This document shows positions 1-7,205 of a DNA stretch of 39,957 nt, one piece after another. How positions within the stretch are numbered: the first letter of the stretch is position 1; each line of letters starts with the position of its first letter. Position numbers and translations under genes: made by a program. The notes beneath the pieces were generated by a model that saw nothing but the letters and a program-made list of their open reading frames with translations, had not been told where the DNA came from and did not search any database. Source of the DNA: an uncultured Clostridia bacterium (GTDB lineage: Bacteria; Bacillota; Clostridia; Christensenellales; Borkfalkiaceae); the NCBI GenBank assembly GCA_944336975.1, contig CALVLH010000014.1, positions 1 through 39,957 of the forward strand, read 5' to 3'.

Positions 1-201
1 TTCCCGATCGTCGGGTTGATCCTGTTTCTTATCTGGAGAGATGAGCGTCCGAAATCGGCAAAAGCGGCAGGGATCGGGGCGCTGATCTTCGTCATTCTCT
101 ATGCGGTCTTGATCGTGATTGAAATTATTATTGTTGTCATCGCGGCAATGAGTTCGGGATACGGAACGATCGCTTTGCTTCCCGCGCTGATCGCCGCCTG
201 A
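1..201 (+). CDS. Zinc-ribbon membrane protein, paralogue 1 (3' part only)
   Basis: The gene is cut by the window start: the frame is open from base 1, and the first possible start codon inside the window (TTG at 16) falls within a transmembrane segment, so the true start lies to the left. What remains is the membrane half: a hydrophobic FPIVGLILFLIW segment, a short basic stretch (RDERPKSAKA) and a second long hydrophobic helix. Its first 92 bases are identical to 374-465 in the next gene except for one base, so it is the 3' end of a paralogue of the gene at 230. By analogy the missing N-terminus should carry a four-cysteine zinc ribbon. Function unknown. Confidence 0.8.
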   Translation, partial: FPIVGLILFLIWRDERPKSAKAAGIGALIFVILYAVLIVIEIIIVVIAAMSSGYGTIALLPALIAA

Positions 202-229
202 CGATCAAAAAAACAGAGAGGAGTCAACG

Positions 230-580
230 ATGTTTTGCAGAAATTGCGGAAAAGAAATCGACGAGAAGGCGTATGTCTGTCCTCATTGCGGGGTACTGAC
301 ATCCAATGCGGAAGCGCAGAAGAAGACCGTCAACGACAGCGGCTCGGCAGGATGGGGCGTTCTGGGATTCTTTTTCCCGATCGTCGGGTTGATCCTGTTT
401 CTTATCTGGAGAGATGAGCGTCCGAAATCGGCAAAAGCGGCAGGGATCGGCGCGCTGATCTTCGTTATTGTTTACGTCATCATTTTCGTCATCATTTTCG
501 TCATCATTTTCGTCATCATCATCTCGATCGGCACCCAGGGCGGGACGGTGTTTGTGCCTGCGCTCTTCTCGGTCCTGTGA
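230..580 (+). CDS. Zinc-ribbon membrane protein, paralogue 2
   Basis: A 116-residue protein with an N-terminal zinc ribbon (CxxC at residues 3 and 6, CxxC at 17 and 20), a polar linker of about 25 residues and two hydrophobic segments separated by the basic loop RDERPKSAKA. The second segment contains the four-residue unit VIIF repeated, encoded by a 12-bp tandem repeat. A strong Shine-Dalgarno (AGAGAGGAG) precedes the ATG. It is the second of four tandem paralogues with the same layout. Small zinc-ribbon proteins with membrane segments are common in Firmicutes and mostly unassigned; the ribbon probably faces the cytoplasm. Function unknown. Confidence 0.8.
   Translation: MFCRNCGKEIDEKAYVCPHCGVLTSNAEAQKKTVNDSGSAGWGVLGFFFPIVGLILFLIWRDERPKSAKAAGIGALIFVIVYVIIFVIIFVIIFVIIISIGTQGGTVFVPALFSVL
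475..522 (+). repeat. 12-bp in-frame minisatellite inside a membrane segment
   Basis: The unit CGTCATCATTTT occurs three times head to tail (475-486, 487-498, 499-510), followed by a partial fourth copy from 511. The unit length is a multiple of three, so copy-number change alters the second transmembrane helix by four residues without a frameshift. Confidence 0.85.
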
Positions 581-593
581 TTGTTTTGCGGGG

Positions 594-616
594 CAGGTCA
601 TGACCTGTCGGCTTTT
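594..616 (+). terminator. Possible hairpin terminator between paralogues 2 and 3
   Basis: CAGGT (594-598) and ACCTG (603-607) flank a CATG loop, making a 14-bp palindrome, with a T6 run a few bases downstream. The stem is short and the T run is separated from it, so this is a weak candidate terminator or operator. Confidence 0.3.
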
Positions 617-673
617 TTGAAAACTGACGTTTGTTATCCGTGATTTTATTGACGACAAACAAGGAGAGATGAG

Positions 674-1018
674 ATGTATTGCTCACATTGCGGAAAAGAA
701 CTGACAGACGGGGCATATCTGTGTCCCAATTGCGGTGCATTGACTCAAAACAACGTCCCGTCGAACCGTGCCGAAAAGGATAGCGGTTCACCCGTTCTGA
801 TATTATTAGGTCTGTTTTTTCCGGTCATCGGGTTGATTTTATTGCTCATTTGGAAGACCGCGCTCCCGAAATCCGCAAAATCAGTAGGGATCGGGGCATG
901 GATCGGGTTGGTCATGCAGGTCATTCTCATTGCGCTATATCTGGTTTTTATTATCGGTATCATCAGAGACGCGTATCAAACGGCTATGCTGTTCGCTTCG
1001 GCGATATCGATGGCATGA
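674..1018 (+). CDS. Zinc-ribbon membrane protein, paralogue 3
   Basis: A 114-residue protein with the same layout as its neighbours: zinc ribbon with cysteines at residues 3, 6, 17 and 20, a polar linker (about residues 25-37), a hydrophobic segment ending in LLLIWKT, a basic loop (ALPKSAKS) and a long second hydrophobic helix. ACAAGGAGAG precedes the ATG. It is more diverged from paralogues 1 and 2 than those are from each other. The four genes probably form one transcription unit or a string of small units. Function unknown. Confidence 0.8.
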   Translation: MYCSHCGKELTDGAYLCPNCGALTQNNVPSNRAEKDSGSPVLILLGLFFPVIGLILLLIWKTALPKSAKSVGIGAWIGLVMQVILIALYLVFIIGIIRDAYQTAMLFASAISMA

Positions 1019-1076
1019 CGCTTATTTCAATGAAATGCCTGTGGAGACATTCGCTTCACAAAGGAGAGTATAAGCA

Positions 1077-1403
1077 ATGAGTTATTGCCCGAAATGCGGA
1101 AAAGAATTAGCGGAAGGCAGCGTTATTTGCTCCGACTGCGGGAATGCCGTGAGCGCGGAAACTGCGCCCGACAAAGCCGCGGAATACAAAAATATACCCG
1201 GATGGACGATCCTGTGCTTTTTGTTTCCGATCATCGGATTGATTCTCTATCTGATATGGAAAGACAAGTATCCGGCCAGAGCGCAGTCATGCAGTTCCGG
1301 CGCGATCATCGCTGTGGTATTTTTGTTTGTGCTTCTGGTGGCGGCTGCCGTGCTTTTGACCTTGTTCGGCGCTCTTGTCGGTGGGCTCAGAATGTGGAGA
1401 TAA
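1077..1403 (+). CDS. Zinc-ribbon membrane protein, paralogue 4
   Basis: A 108-residue protein with zinc-ribbon cysteines at residues 4, 7, 18 and 21, a linker with GWTILCFLFPIIGLILYLIW as first membrane segment, a basic loop (KDKYPARAQS) and a second membrane helix. AAAGGAGAG lies upstream of the ATG. It is the last of the tandem set; a terminator-like hairpin follows at 1481-1515. It shares the IIGLIL-x-LIW core with the other copies but is the most diverged. Function unknown. Confidence 0.8.
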   Translation: MSYCPKCGKELAEGSVICSDCGNAVSAETAPDKAAEYKNIPGWTILCFLFPIIGLILYLIWKDKYPARAQSCSSGAIIAVVFLFVLLVAAAVLLTLFGALVGGLRMWR

Positions 1404-1480
1404 AAGCGGGCATTGAGAGGCGTGATGCGTTTTCTGTATCATACTCAACTCAGCCTGACAGAATACGGATAATTTTTTTC

Positions 1481-1515
1481 AGTTCGCTCATATTACGGAT
1501 ATGGGCGAACTTTTT
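1481..1515 (+). terminator. Terminator-like hairpin overlapping the next start codon
   Basis: AGTTCGCTCAT (1481-1491) pairs with ATGGGCGAACT (1501-1511) through 11 pairs including one G-T, with a 9-base loop and a following T run. It fits a terminator for the zinc-ribbon genes, but its 3' arm contains the only plausible start codon of the next gene, so it may instead control initiation there. Confidence 0.5.
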
Positions 1516-2082
1516 GTTTATCTTCTCCTGTTTTCCGTCGCGGGACTGATTTTCCCCGTCTACGTCCATGCGGACGTCTATGCGGACGCGGAACAGAACA
1601 AATGCTGGTTCGCCCTCGGGCTGTATTCGAGGATCAAACTCTTCGGCGGATACCTCAAGATCCGGCGGGACGGGATCGCTTTTCATCTTTCCGTAAAAAA
1701 AGCCGTTCTGCTACCGTATTCCGAGATGTCGGATACGCGAAAACGCTTTGAGATCACAAAGGGATTCCAGGTATACCGCTATCATCAGATCGTCGAAGTG
1801 GGAACGGACGGCGGAGGAAGGGGGATCTTGTTCGCGGCGCTGGTACAATCGCTCGCCGCGCAGATCTATTCCGTCTTGCAGACGGCGCATCCCTTTCTTT
1901 CTTTGAAAAACAGCACTTTGCTGTCGGAAGGACGAACGTTGAAAATTACGCTCCGCGCCGTTCTGGTGTTCAACGGACTTGTCCTTGCGGTCGCGATGAG
2001 CAAGAAAATATTGGAGGCATTACTCAATTGGATCAGAAAAAGAAAATCGAAGGCATTATGGAAAAAACGGCACAGCGCATGA
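1501..2082 (+). CDS. DUF2953 (YtfI-like) protein, spore-associated locus
   Basis: A 193-residue protein with a hydrophobic N-terminus (about residues 5-23), a central soluble region and a C-terminal hydrophobic segment before a basic tail. I assign it to the DUF2953/YtfI type mainly from context: it overlaps a YtfJ/GerW gene, as in the ytfI-ytfJ pair of Bacillus. ATG 1501 is the only usual start codon before the N-terminal helix. It has no good Shine-Dalgarno and sits in the 3' arm of a hairpin. Precise role unknown; membrane location is likely. Confidence 0.6.
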   Translation: MGELFVYLLLFSVAGLIFPVYVHADVYADAEQNKCWFALGLYSRIKLFGGYLKIRRDGIAFHLSVKKAVLLPYSEMSDTRKRFEITKGFQVYRYHQIVEVGTDGGGRGILFAALVQSLAAQIYSVLQTAHPFLSLKNSTLLSEGRTLKITLRAVLVFNGLVLAVAMSKKILEALLNWIRKRKSKALWKKRHSA

Positions 2083-2405
2083 ATTCGTTAGTGGATGTGG
2101 ATACGGTCATCGGAAAGCCCATTTTCACGGCGAGCGGGGCGCAGATCATACCCTTCACGAAAGTGACGATGGGGTATCTTTCGGGCGGGGGAGAATACGG
2201 CGAAGTCAAAGCGATCAAAGCGGATGAATGTTTCCCTTTTGCGGGCGCGTCGGGGACCGTCGTCAATATACGACCGACGGGATTTCTCATCGACGACGGG
2301 ACGTGCTGCCGCCTCGTCAAAGTCAGCGACGATCCGCTCGAAGGGTTAATGGAAAAGACGAGCGAACTGATCACGCGCTTCACTTCGGGGGGAAACAATG
2401 CGTAA
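2028..2405 (+). CDS. ytfJ: YtfJ/GerW-family sporulation protein
   Basis: A 125-residue protein recognised as the YtfJ/GerW family by the pattern DVDTVIGKPI, GAQIIPFTKVTMGY, a glycine-rich turn (LSGGGEYG), then GASGTVVNIRPTGFLI. In Bacillus this family is needed for germination-related spore properties. The start is taken as TTG 2028, because GGAGG lies about 11 bases upstream; ATG 2058 is the alternative. The gene overlaps the 3' end of the DUF2953 gene, and its own 3' end overlaps the next gene by 8 bases, so the three are probably translationally coupled. Confidence 0.85.
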   Translation: MDQKKKIEGIMEKTAQRMNSLVDVDTVIGKPIFTASGAQIIPFTKVTMGYLSGGGEYGEVKAIKADECFPFAGASGTVVNIRPTGFLIDDGTCCRLVKVSDDPLEGLMEKTSELITRFTSGGNNA

Positions 2406-3435
2406 ATGGCGCCGTATGGCATGGCTCGCCGCGCTTGCGGCGGGTCTGTTTTCCTGTATCCCGACGGTATGCGCCTCCGCCGCGACCGTCAGCATGGCGG
2501 AATGCGTGCTGGAAGTCTCTTCCCGCCGTTTTCTCTCCGCGCGCAACGCGGACACCTTTCTGCCCATGGCGAGCACGACGAAGGTGCTCACCGCCATTCT
2601 TATCATCGACGATTGCGACGTCGGCGATATCGTCGTCGTCCCGAAAGCCGCGGAAGGGGTGGAAGGTTCGAGCGCATATCTCAAAGCGGGGGAGGAATAT
2701 ACCGTCGAGGAACTGCTTTACGGGCTGATGCTTCGCTCGGGAAATGATTGCGCGGAAGCGCTCGCGCTGTATCACAGCGGCAGTATCCCCGATTTTGCGC
2801 AGGCGATGAACGAAAAAGCGGCGGCGCTGGGCGCGGAACACAGCCATTTCGTCAATCCGCACGGGCTGCCAGACAAACGACACTACACGACCGCGCGCGA
2901 TCTGGCGATCATCTCTGCCTACGCGATGGAAAATCCGACTTTTCGTAATATCGTCTCCTGTCGTTATTACGAGCCGAGGAATTGGGCGAACAAAAACAAA
3001 ATGCTGCGCGAATATGCGGGCGCAAACGGCGTAAAGACTGGGTTCACGCTGGATGCGGGGCGATGTCTCGTCGCCGCGGCGGAGCGAGACGGGATGCAGC
3101 TCGTGTGCGCCGTACTGAACAGCCCGCAGATGTATGAACGGTCGACGGAACTGCTCGACGCCGCCTATCGCGATTATTCGATGGTCTGCCTCTGCGAAGG
3201 AGGCGCGGCGCTGGACGGCGTATTCGCCAAGGAAACGTTCTGTTACCCGCTTACCGAACGCGAACGGGAGCTCGTGCGCGTCGAATTGATGAAGATCTCG
3301 CCGCTTCCCGCCGTTGAAGGGGAATTTGCGGGACAAATGAAGATATATCTCGAAAACAACTTGATTTTTTCGCAGAATTTGTATATGATGGAAGGGAAAA
3401 CCGAAAAGAGGAGTTCCTTTCATGAGGATCAATAA
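2398..3435 (+). CDS. dacF: D-alanyl-D-alanine carboxypeptidase (DacF-type)
   Basis: A 345-residue serine peptidase of the S11 family that trims the terminal D-Ala from peptidoglycan stem peptides outside the membrane. An N-terminal signal peptide (basic RKWRR, hydrophobic core, ending near CASA) is clear. The three penicillin-binding motifs are present in order: STTK (in MASTTKVLT), SGN (in RSGNDCAE) and KTG (in VKTGFT). GGGGGAAAC lies upstream of the ATG, which overlaps the stop region of ytfJ. Placement after ytfI-ytfJ favours the sporulation-associated DacF branch over housekeeping DacA; that is an inference from context. Confidence 0.88.
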   Translation: MRKWRRMAWLAALAAGLFSCIPTVCASAATVSMAECVLEVSSRRFLSARNADTFLPMASTTKVLTAILIIDDCDVGDIVVVPKAAEGVEGSSAYLKAGEEYTVEELLYGLMLRSGNDCAEALALYHSGSIPDFAQAMNEKAAALGAEHSHFVNPHGLPDKRHYTTARDLAIISAYAMENPTFRNIVSCRYYEPRNWANKNKMLREYAGANGVKTGFTLDAGRCLVAAAERDGMQLVCAVLNSPQMYERSTELLDAAYRDYSMVCLCEGGAALDGVFAKETFCYPLTERERELVRVELMKISPLPAVEGEFAGQMKIYLENNLIFSQNLYMMEGKTEKRSSFHEDQ

Positions 3436-4126
3436 ATTTCTTGCGGAACAGGGGATCGCTTCTCGCCGCGCGAGCGACAAACTGATCGAAGAGGGCAGAG
3501 TGACCGTCAACGGCAAACGCGCAAAACCCGGCGACGAGGTCGGTGAGACCGACTGCGTCATCGTCGACGGAAAGATCCTGTCGCATAAGATCGATTACGA
3601 ATACTATATCATGAACAAACCCAAAGGGTGCCTTTGCACGGTATCCGACGACAAGGGGAGAAAGACGGTCATGGATCTCCTGCCCGACGGGGCAGGGCGC
3701 GTCTTTCCCGTCGGCAGGCTGGACTACGATTCGGAGGGACTGCTCATCCTCACCAACGACGGTGCGCTTGCCTTCCGCCTGACGTCTCCCAAAAGCGAGA
3801 TCCCCAAGACCTACCTTGTGCGCGTGGAGGGCACGATCACGCCCGTCCAACTCAACCGCATCCGCGCGGGCGTTGAGATCGAAAAGGGCGTCGTCACCAA
3901 AAAGTGCAAGGTGACCGTCGTCGAGACGAACAAGGATTATACGAAGATGCACGTCGTGCTGACCGAGGGAAAGAACAGAGAGATCAGGAAGATGTTCGAA
4001 GCCGTCGGGAAGAACGTCGATTTTCTCAAACGCATCCGCATCGGCGATCTTACGCTTTCGGGGCTGGATCGCGGCGCGGTGAGAAAGCTCACTCGGGAAG
4101 AAGTGTTTTATCTGAGCAACCTCTGA
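3422..4126 (+). CDS. rluB: rRNA pseudouridine synthase, RluB/RsuA family
   Basis: A 234-residue protein with an N-terminal S4 RNA-binding domain (MRINKFLAEQGIASRRASD, about residues 1-60) and a pseudouridine synthase domain. The catalytic aspartate sits in GRLDYDSEGLLILTND and a second signature is the GKNREIRKMFE segment. It converts a specific uridine of ribosomal RNA to pseudouridine; RluB (23S) is the usual Gram-positive assignment for this context. Start ATG 3422 has AGAGGAG upstream and lies inside the 3' end of dacF (14-base overlap), implying one transcript. Confidence 0.9.
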   Translation: MRINKFLAEQGIASRRASDKLIEEGRVTVNGKRAKPGDEVGETDCVIVDGKILSHKIDYEYYIMNKPKGCLCTVSDDKGRKTVMDLLPDGAGRVFPVGRLDYDSEGLLILTNDGALAFRLTSPKSEIPKTYLVRVEGTITPVQLNRIRAGVEIEKGVVTKKCKVTVVETNKDYTKMHVVLTEGKNREIRKMFEAVGKNVDFLKRIRIGDLTLSGLDRGAVRKLTREEVFYLSNL

Positions 4127-4136
4127 GGCGTTCGAT

Positions 4137-4640
4137 ATGAGTTATTATCCCGATAAAAGCCGCAGCTTTTTCTGCGTCCTGCTCTGCGTTTTGTTCTTTG
4201 CGCTGTCCGCGCTTTCCTCTCTTGCGTACGAAGGGGACGCGTCGGCAAAACTCGCCGCGTTCGGCATTTCCACGGCGGTGTTGCTGGTCGTCTATCTCCC
4301 TGCAGGAATTCTTGCCGTCAAATACCGCAAGCGCGAAATTTACGTCGGCGAAGAGGAGATCCGCCTGCGCTCCGTCCTTCCTGCCCGCGAAGGCGAGATC
4401 GCGTATTCTGAACTCGACCGCATCGTCTTTTCACACCGCAAGAGCCGCGTTTTTACGCCGAAAATGTACTTATATTATCCCGACGGGGGATATATCCGCG
4501 TGGCGATCAACGCGGAGATCGCCTGCGCGGTGGAAAAATGCGCTTCCTGCCGCACAGAGATGTTATCGTCCGCGAAGGAGGAGAACGCTAAATTCGGACA
4601 GTCTGAGTCGGACGGAGGGGACGAGGGCGGGAAAGACTGA
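4137..4640 (+). CDS. Small membrane protein with a PH-like C-terminal region
   Basis: A 167-residue protein with two hydrophobic helices (about residues 11-30 and 37-62), a basic stretch (KYRKREIYV) and a soluble part (about 65-135) with alternating strands such as EEEIRLRSVL, ELDRIVFSH and MYLYYPDGGYIRVAI. That pattern resembles bacterial PH-like domains in two-helix membrane proteins. The C-terminus is acidic. It follows rluB by 10 bases with GAGGCG as ribosome site, so it probably shares the transcript. I do not recognise a specific family; function unknown. Confidence 0.7.
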   Translation: MSYYPDKSRSFFCVLLCVLFFALSALSSLAYEGDASAKLAAFGISTAVLLVVYLPAGILAVKYRKREIYVGEEEIRLRSVLPAREGEIAYSELDRIVFSHRKSRVFTPKMYLYYPDGGYIRVAINAEIACAVEKCASCRTEMLSSAKEENAKFGQSESDGGDEGGKD

Positions 4641-4737
4641 GTAGTCCGCAGTTCGCTTCTTTCGGCGAGACAGGCGTCTCGTCTGAATGCGTGGGCATCG
4701 GTTAACGGCAAAAGACCGACGGCGATATGAATAACAG

Positions 4738-4766
4738 GAAAAAAGCCCGCAGAACGCGGGCTTTTC
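4738..4766. terminator. Bidirectional intrinsic terminator between convergent genes
   Basis: AAGCCCGC (4743-4750) and GCGGGCTT (4756-4763) form a GC-rich stem. A run of A on the left gives a T run for minus-strand transcripts (lexA), and TTTT on the right serves plus-strand transcripts. The rest of 4641-4888 shows no gene. Confidence 0.8.
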
Positions 4767-4888
4767 CGATGTCAGATTCATAAGATGTCGATATTCATAA
4801 AATACGAGCCGAAGCATTCGGGGATAATCAGCGCACTTCGCAAAAAGAACGCGCCGCGAAAACGCCGTCCGCCTGACCGAACACGCGG

Positions 4889-5485
4889 TCAGAAACTGCG
4901 CAGAAGCCCGATGACTTTCCCGAGGATGACGACTTCGTCTAGGACGAAATCGCTCATGGCGTCGTTTTCGGGGTGGAGGATGATCTTCCCGTCGCGGCGG
5001 AAAAAGCGCTTCACCGTCGCGCCGTCTTCCGCGCCCTCGTTGAACATCGCCACGACGATGTCTCCGTTTTCCGCGTTCTGCTGTTTGCGCACGACGATCT
5101 TGTCGCCGTCGTAAATGCCCGCGTTGATCATGCTCTCGCCGTGCACGCGGAGCATAAAGAGATCGTCGCCGCGGAATTCGCTCGCGGGAAGCGTATAATA
5201 GCTGTCAAAATTCTCCACGGCAAAGATCGGCTGACCTGCCGTGACCGTACCGATGAGGGGGACCTTCACCGTATCGCCGCTTTTCAGAACGACGGCGCGT
5301 TTTTTCTTTTCCGCTTTGCTCAAAAGCCCCATTTCGTTGAGACGATTGATGTAGCTGTATGCGGTCGCCGTCGATTTGATGCCGACTTCTCGGCAAATGT
5401 CGCGTACGGTAGGGGGGAAGCCGTTGTCTTCTCCGAATTGATTGATGAAATCAAGAACTTCGTAGAGCTTCTGTTTGTCCAGCAT
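4889..5485 (-). CDS. lexA: LexA repressor, SOS regulator
   Basis: A 198-residue LexA of usual length. The N-terminal winged helix-turn-helix (about residues 1-65) includes the conserved FPPTVRDICREVGIKS. The self-cleavage site is Ala83-Gly84 in TVTAGQP, and the catalytic dyad is Ser118 (HGESM) and Lys159 (ATVKRF). It represses DNA-repair genes and is inactivated by RecA-stimulated self-cleavage. AGAGGTG precedes the ATG. A match to the Gram-positive SOS box lies at 5532-5545 over the -35 region, consistent with autorepression. It is divergent from a cysteine-rich mini-gene. Confidence 0.96.
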   Translation of the reverse strand: MLDKQKLYEVLDFINQFGEDNGFPPTVRDICREVGIKSTATAYSYINRLNEMGLLSKAEKKKRAVVLKSGDTVKVPLIGTVTAGQPIFAVENFDSYYTLPASEFRGDDLFMLRVHGESMINAGIYDGDKIVVRKQQNAENGDIVVAMFNEGAEDGATVKRFFRRDGKIILHPENDAMSDFVLDEVVILGKVIGLLRSF

Positions 5486-5505
5486 ATTATTTCACCTCTA
5501 AACAC

Positions 5506-5545
5506 ATTATAACACATTTCGACAAAATATGCAAACAAATGTTTA
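5506..5545 (-). promoter_or_regulatory. lexA promoter with SOS box
   Basis: On the minus strand TATAAT (plus 5506-5511) is a perfect -10; the -35 at 17 bp (plus 5529-5534) is weak (TTGCAT). Over it lies CAAACAAATGTTTA (plus 5532-5545), which fits the Bacillus/Clostridium LexA box CGAACRNRYGTTYG at 12 of 14 positions. An operator covering the -35 suits a repressor-controlled promoter. Confidence 0.6.
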
Positions 5546-5585
5546 TATAAAAATATAACTTTTTTTCTTTTTTTGCGGGGAATGC

Positions 5586-5614
5586 TTGTCTTTTGTCCCG
5601 CGCCGTACTATAAT
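5586..5614 (+). promoter_or_regulatory. Promoter of the cysteine-rich mini-gene
   Basis: TTGTCT (5586-5591), a 17-bp spacer and TATAAT (5609-5614) form a good sigma-A promoter. The ribosome site GAGGTAAGG follows just before ATG 5646. The SOS box ends about 40 bp upstream of the -35, so LexA control of this gene is possible but not implied. Confidence 0.75.
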
Positions 5615-5645
5615 AGCATAAAATCAAGCGGAGCGAGGTAAGGTT

Positions 5646-5840
5646 ATGAGCCGAAAAATGTGTATTCTGGACGAAAGCAAGGAATGCGACGACTGCATGG
5701 AATGCGAAATGTGCGATCTCGAACCGACCAAGATCTGCGATAACTGCGGAAAATGCCTCGAGATCCGCGACTACGCCGCGATCAAGATCGACAAGGTTTA
5801 TACCGATCCGGAAGAATACGAAAAAACGCTGAAACAATGA
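5646..5840 (+). CDS. Eight-cysteine acidic mini-protein
   Basis: A 64-residue protein with cysteines at 6, 14, 17, 20, 23, 31, 34 and 37. Residues 14-23 form a CxxCxxCxxC cluster and 31-37 a CxxCxxC cluster. The spacing suggests bound metal (zinc or an iron-sulphur cluster). It is rich in Asp and Glu, has no signal peptide or membrane segment, and should be cytoplasmic. It has its own promoter and a good ribosome site and is divergent from lexA. I do not recognise a named family; small size plus clear signals argue for a real gene. Function unknown, perhaps redox or stress related given its neighbour (inference). Confidence 0.75.
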   Translation: MSRKMCILDESKECDDCMECEMCDLEPTKICDNCGKCLEIRDYAAIKIDKVYTDPEEYEKTLKQ

Positions 5841-5921
5841 GCGCTCGGAACGTCAGGTTCCGTTTTGCGCGATCGCCGCACCAACGCGCGACGTTGTTGT
5901 CCGAAAACGGTTTGTCTGTTC

Positions 5922-5972
5922 GCATAAGAAGCGGCGCCCGCATTCGTTGAATGCGGGCGCCGCTTCTTATGC
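5922..5972. terminator. Perfect 23-bp inverted repeat, candidate bidirectional terminator
   Basis: Bases 5922-5944 and 5950-5972 are exact inverted copies around the 5-base loop CGTTG. The stem core is very GC-rich (GGCGCCCGC) and its outer part is T-rich (CTTCTTATG). It lies between the convergent mini-gene and hflX, as a shared terminator would, but it lacks a clean T run. Confidence 0.6.
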
Positions 5973-5979
5973 CGGAAAC

Positions 5980-7200
5980 TCATTTGGGAAGATAAGAGCG
6001 AAATTGTTCGGCGTATTCGGCGGGGATGATGACCGAAATCTTCGCTCCGTCGTCGGTGTATTCGACCGAACGTTCCGTCAGGAGCGCCCGGATCTTTCCG
6101 TATTCCGCCAGCCTGTCATAGGGAACGAACAGCTCTGCCCGTTGATATTCGTCGCGAAGCGCCTCAAAGATGCGGCGTTTCAGGACATCGAGTCCCGTGC
6201 CGTTTTTGGCGGAAATGCACACGGCTTCGCGGGGAAGAACGTCCCGATCGGGCGCGACGTCGCACTTATTCATGACGAGCAGATAGGGGGAGGCGAAGCC
6301 GAGCGAACGAAGGGTGGAAAGAGTGGTCTCCATCTGCGTCCGATATTCGCCCGAGGCGTCGCAGACGATGAGTGCGAGATCGCAATGGAGCGCGCTCTCC
6401 AAAGTGGAATGAAATGCCTCGATGAGCTGATGAGGCAGGCTCTGCAAAAAACCGACGGTATCGACCATGAGGAAGGGAACGCCTTCGATCTCGAAGGCGC
6501 GCGCCGTCGGATCCAGCGTCGCAAAGAGGGCGTCTTTGACGAAGACGTCCGCGCCCGTCATCGCATTGAGGAGGGTGGATTTTCCCGTATTCGTATATCC
6601 GACCAGCGCGATCGTACGGACGCGCTCTTTTTTACGGCGCTCCGTCTGCATGGCGCGCCGCTTCGCCGTCTCGCGCAGCTTTTCTTCCAGAGCGTGGATG
6701 CGCGTGCGGATATGGCGGCGATCCGTTTCCAGTTGCGTTTCGCCCGGACCGCGCGTTCCGATCCCGCCCCCGAGCCGCGAAAGCGCTTCGCCTTTGCCTT
6801 TCAGGCGCGGGTAGAGATATTTGAGTTGCGCAAGTTCGACCTGTATCTTTCCTTCGCTGCTCTGCGCGCGCAGGGCAAAAATATCGAGGATGAGCGTCGT
6901 GCGGTCGATGACCTTCCGATGGTCGAGCGCGGCGGAAATGTTCAGCGTCTGGGAAGGGGAGAGCTCGCCGTTGAAGAGCACGGTCACGTCGTCCAAGCCC
7001 TCCAAGCGCTCTTTCAATTCGCGGAGTTTGCCTTCCCCGATATATGTCGCGGGGTTGATCTCGCGCACGTTCTGAGAGATCGAGCCGGCATAGCCCGCGC
7101 CGGCGCTCTCGATCAGCGCGATCGCTTCCTGTAAAAGTTCTCTGTCATGCTCGCCCGTGAGCGGCTGAATGATATAGATGATCTCTTGTTTTTCCGTCAT
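5980..7200 (-). CDS. hflX: GTPase HflX, ribosome-associated
   Basis: A 406-residue protein with the HflX layout: N-terminal substrate domain (about 1-165), the glycine-rich linker GGGIGTRGPGETQLETDRR, a coiled region, then a G domain with the P-loop GYTNTGKST (G1), the G3 motif DTVGF and the G4 motif NKCD. HflX binds ribosomes, can split stalled 70S particles under stress, and acts in the cytoplasm. The gene follows the recombinase gene by 5 bases and is probably cotranscribed with it. GAGGAAG lies upstream of the ATG. hflX next to a tyrosine recombinase is an arrangement I recall from other clostridia. Confidence 0.95.
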   Translation of the reverse strand: MTEKQEIIYIIQPLTGEHDRELLQEAIALIESAGAGYAGSISQNVREINPATYIGEGKLRELKERLEGLDDVTVLFNGELSPSQTLNISAALDHRKVIDRTTLILDIFALRAQSSEGKIQVELAQLKYLYPRLKGKGEALSRLGGGIGTRGPGETQLETDRRHIRTRIHALEEKLRETAKRRAMQTERRKKERVRTIALVGYTNTGKSTLLNAMTGADVFVKDALFATLDPTARAFEIEGVPFLMVDTVGFLQSLPHQLIEAFHSTLESALHCDLALIVCDASGEYRTQMETTLSTLRSLGFASPYLLVMNKCDVAPDRDVLPREAVCISAKNGTGLDVLKRRIFEALRDEYQRAELFVPYDRLAEYGKIRALLTERSVEYTDDGAKISVIIPAEYAEQFRSYLPK

Positions 7201-7205
7201 AGATT

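Noticed and set aside
475-522. Acidic DDEN repeat protein on the minus strand
   Set aside because: It is the reverse reading of the 12-bp minisatellite within the zinc-ribbon gene.
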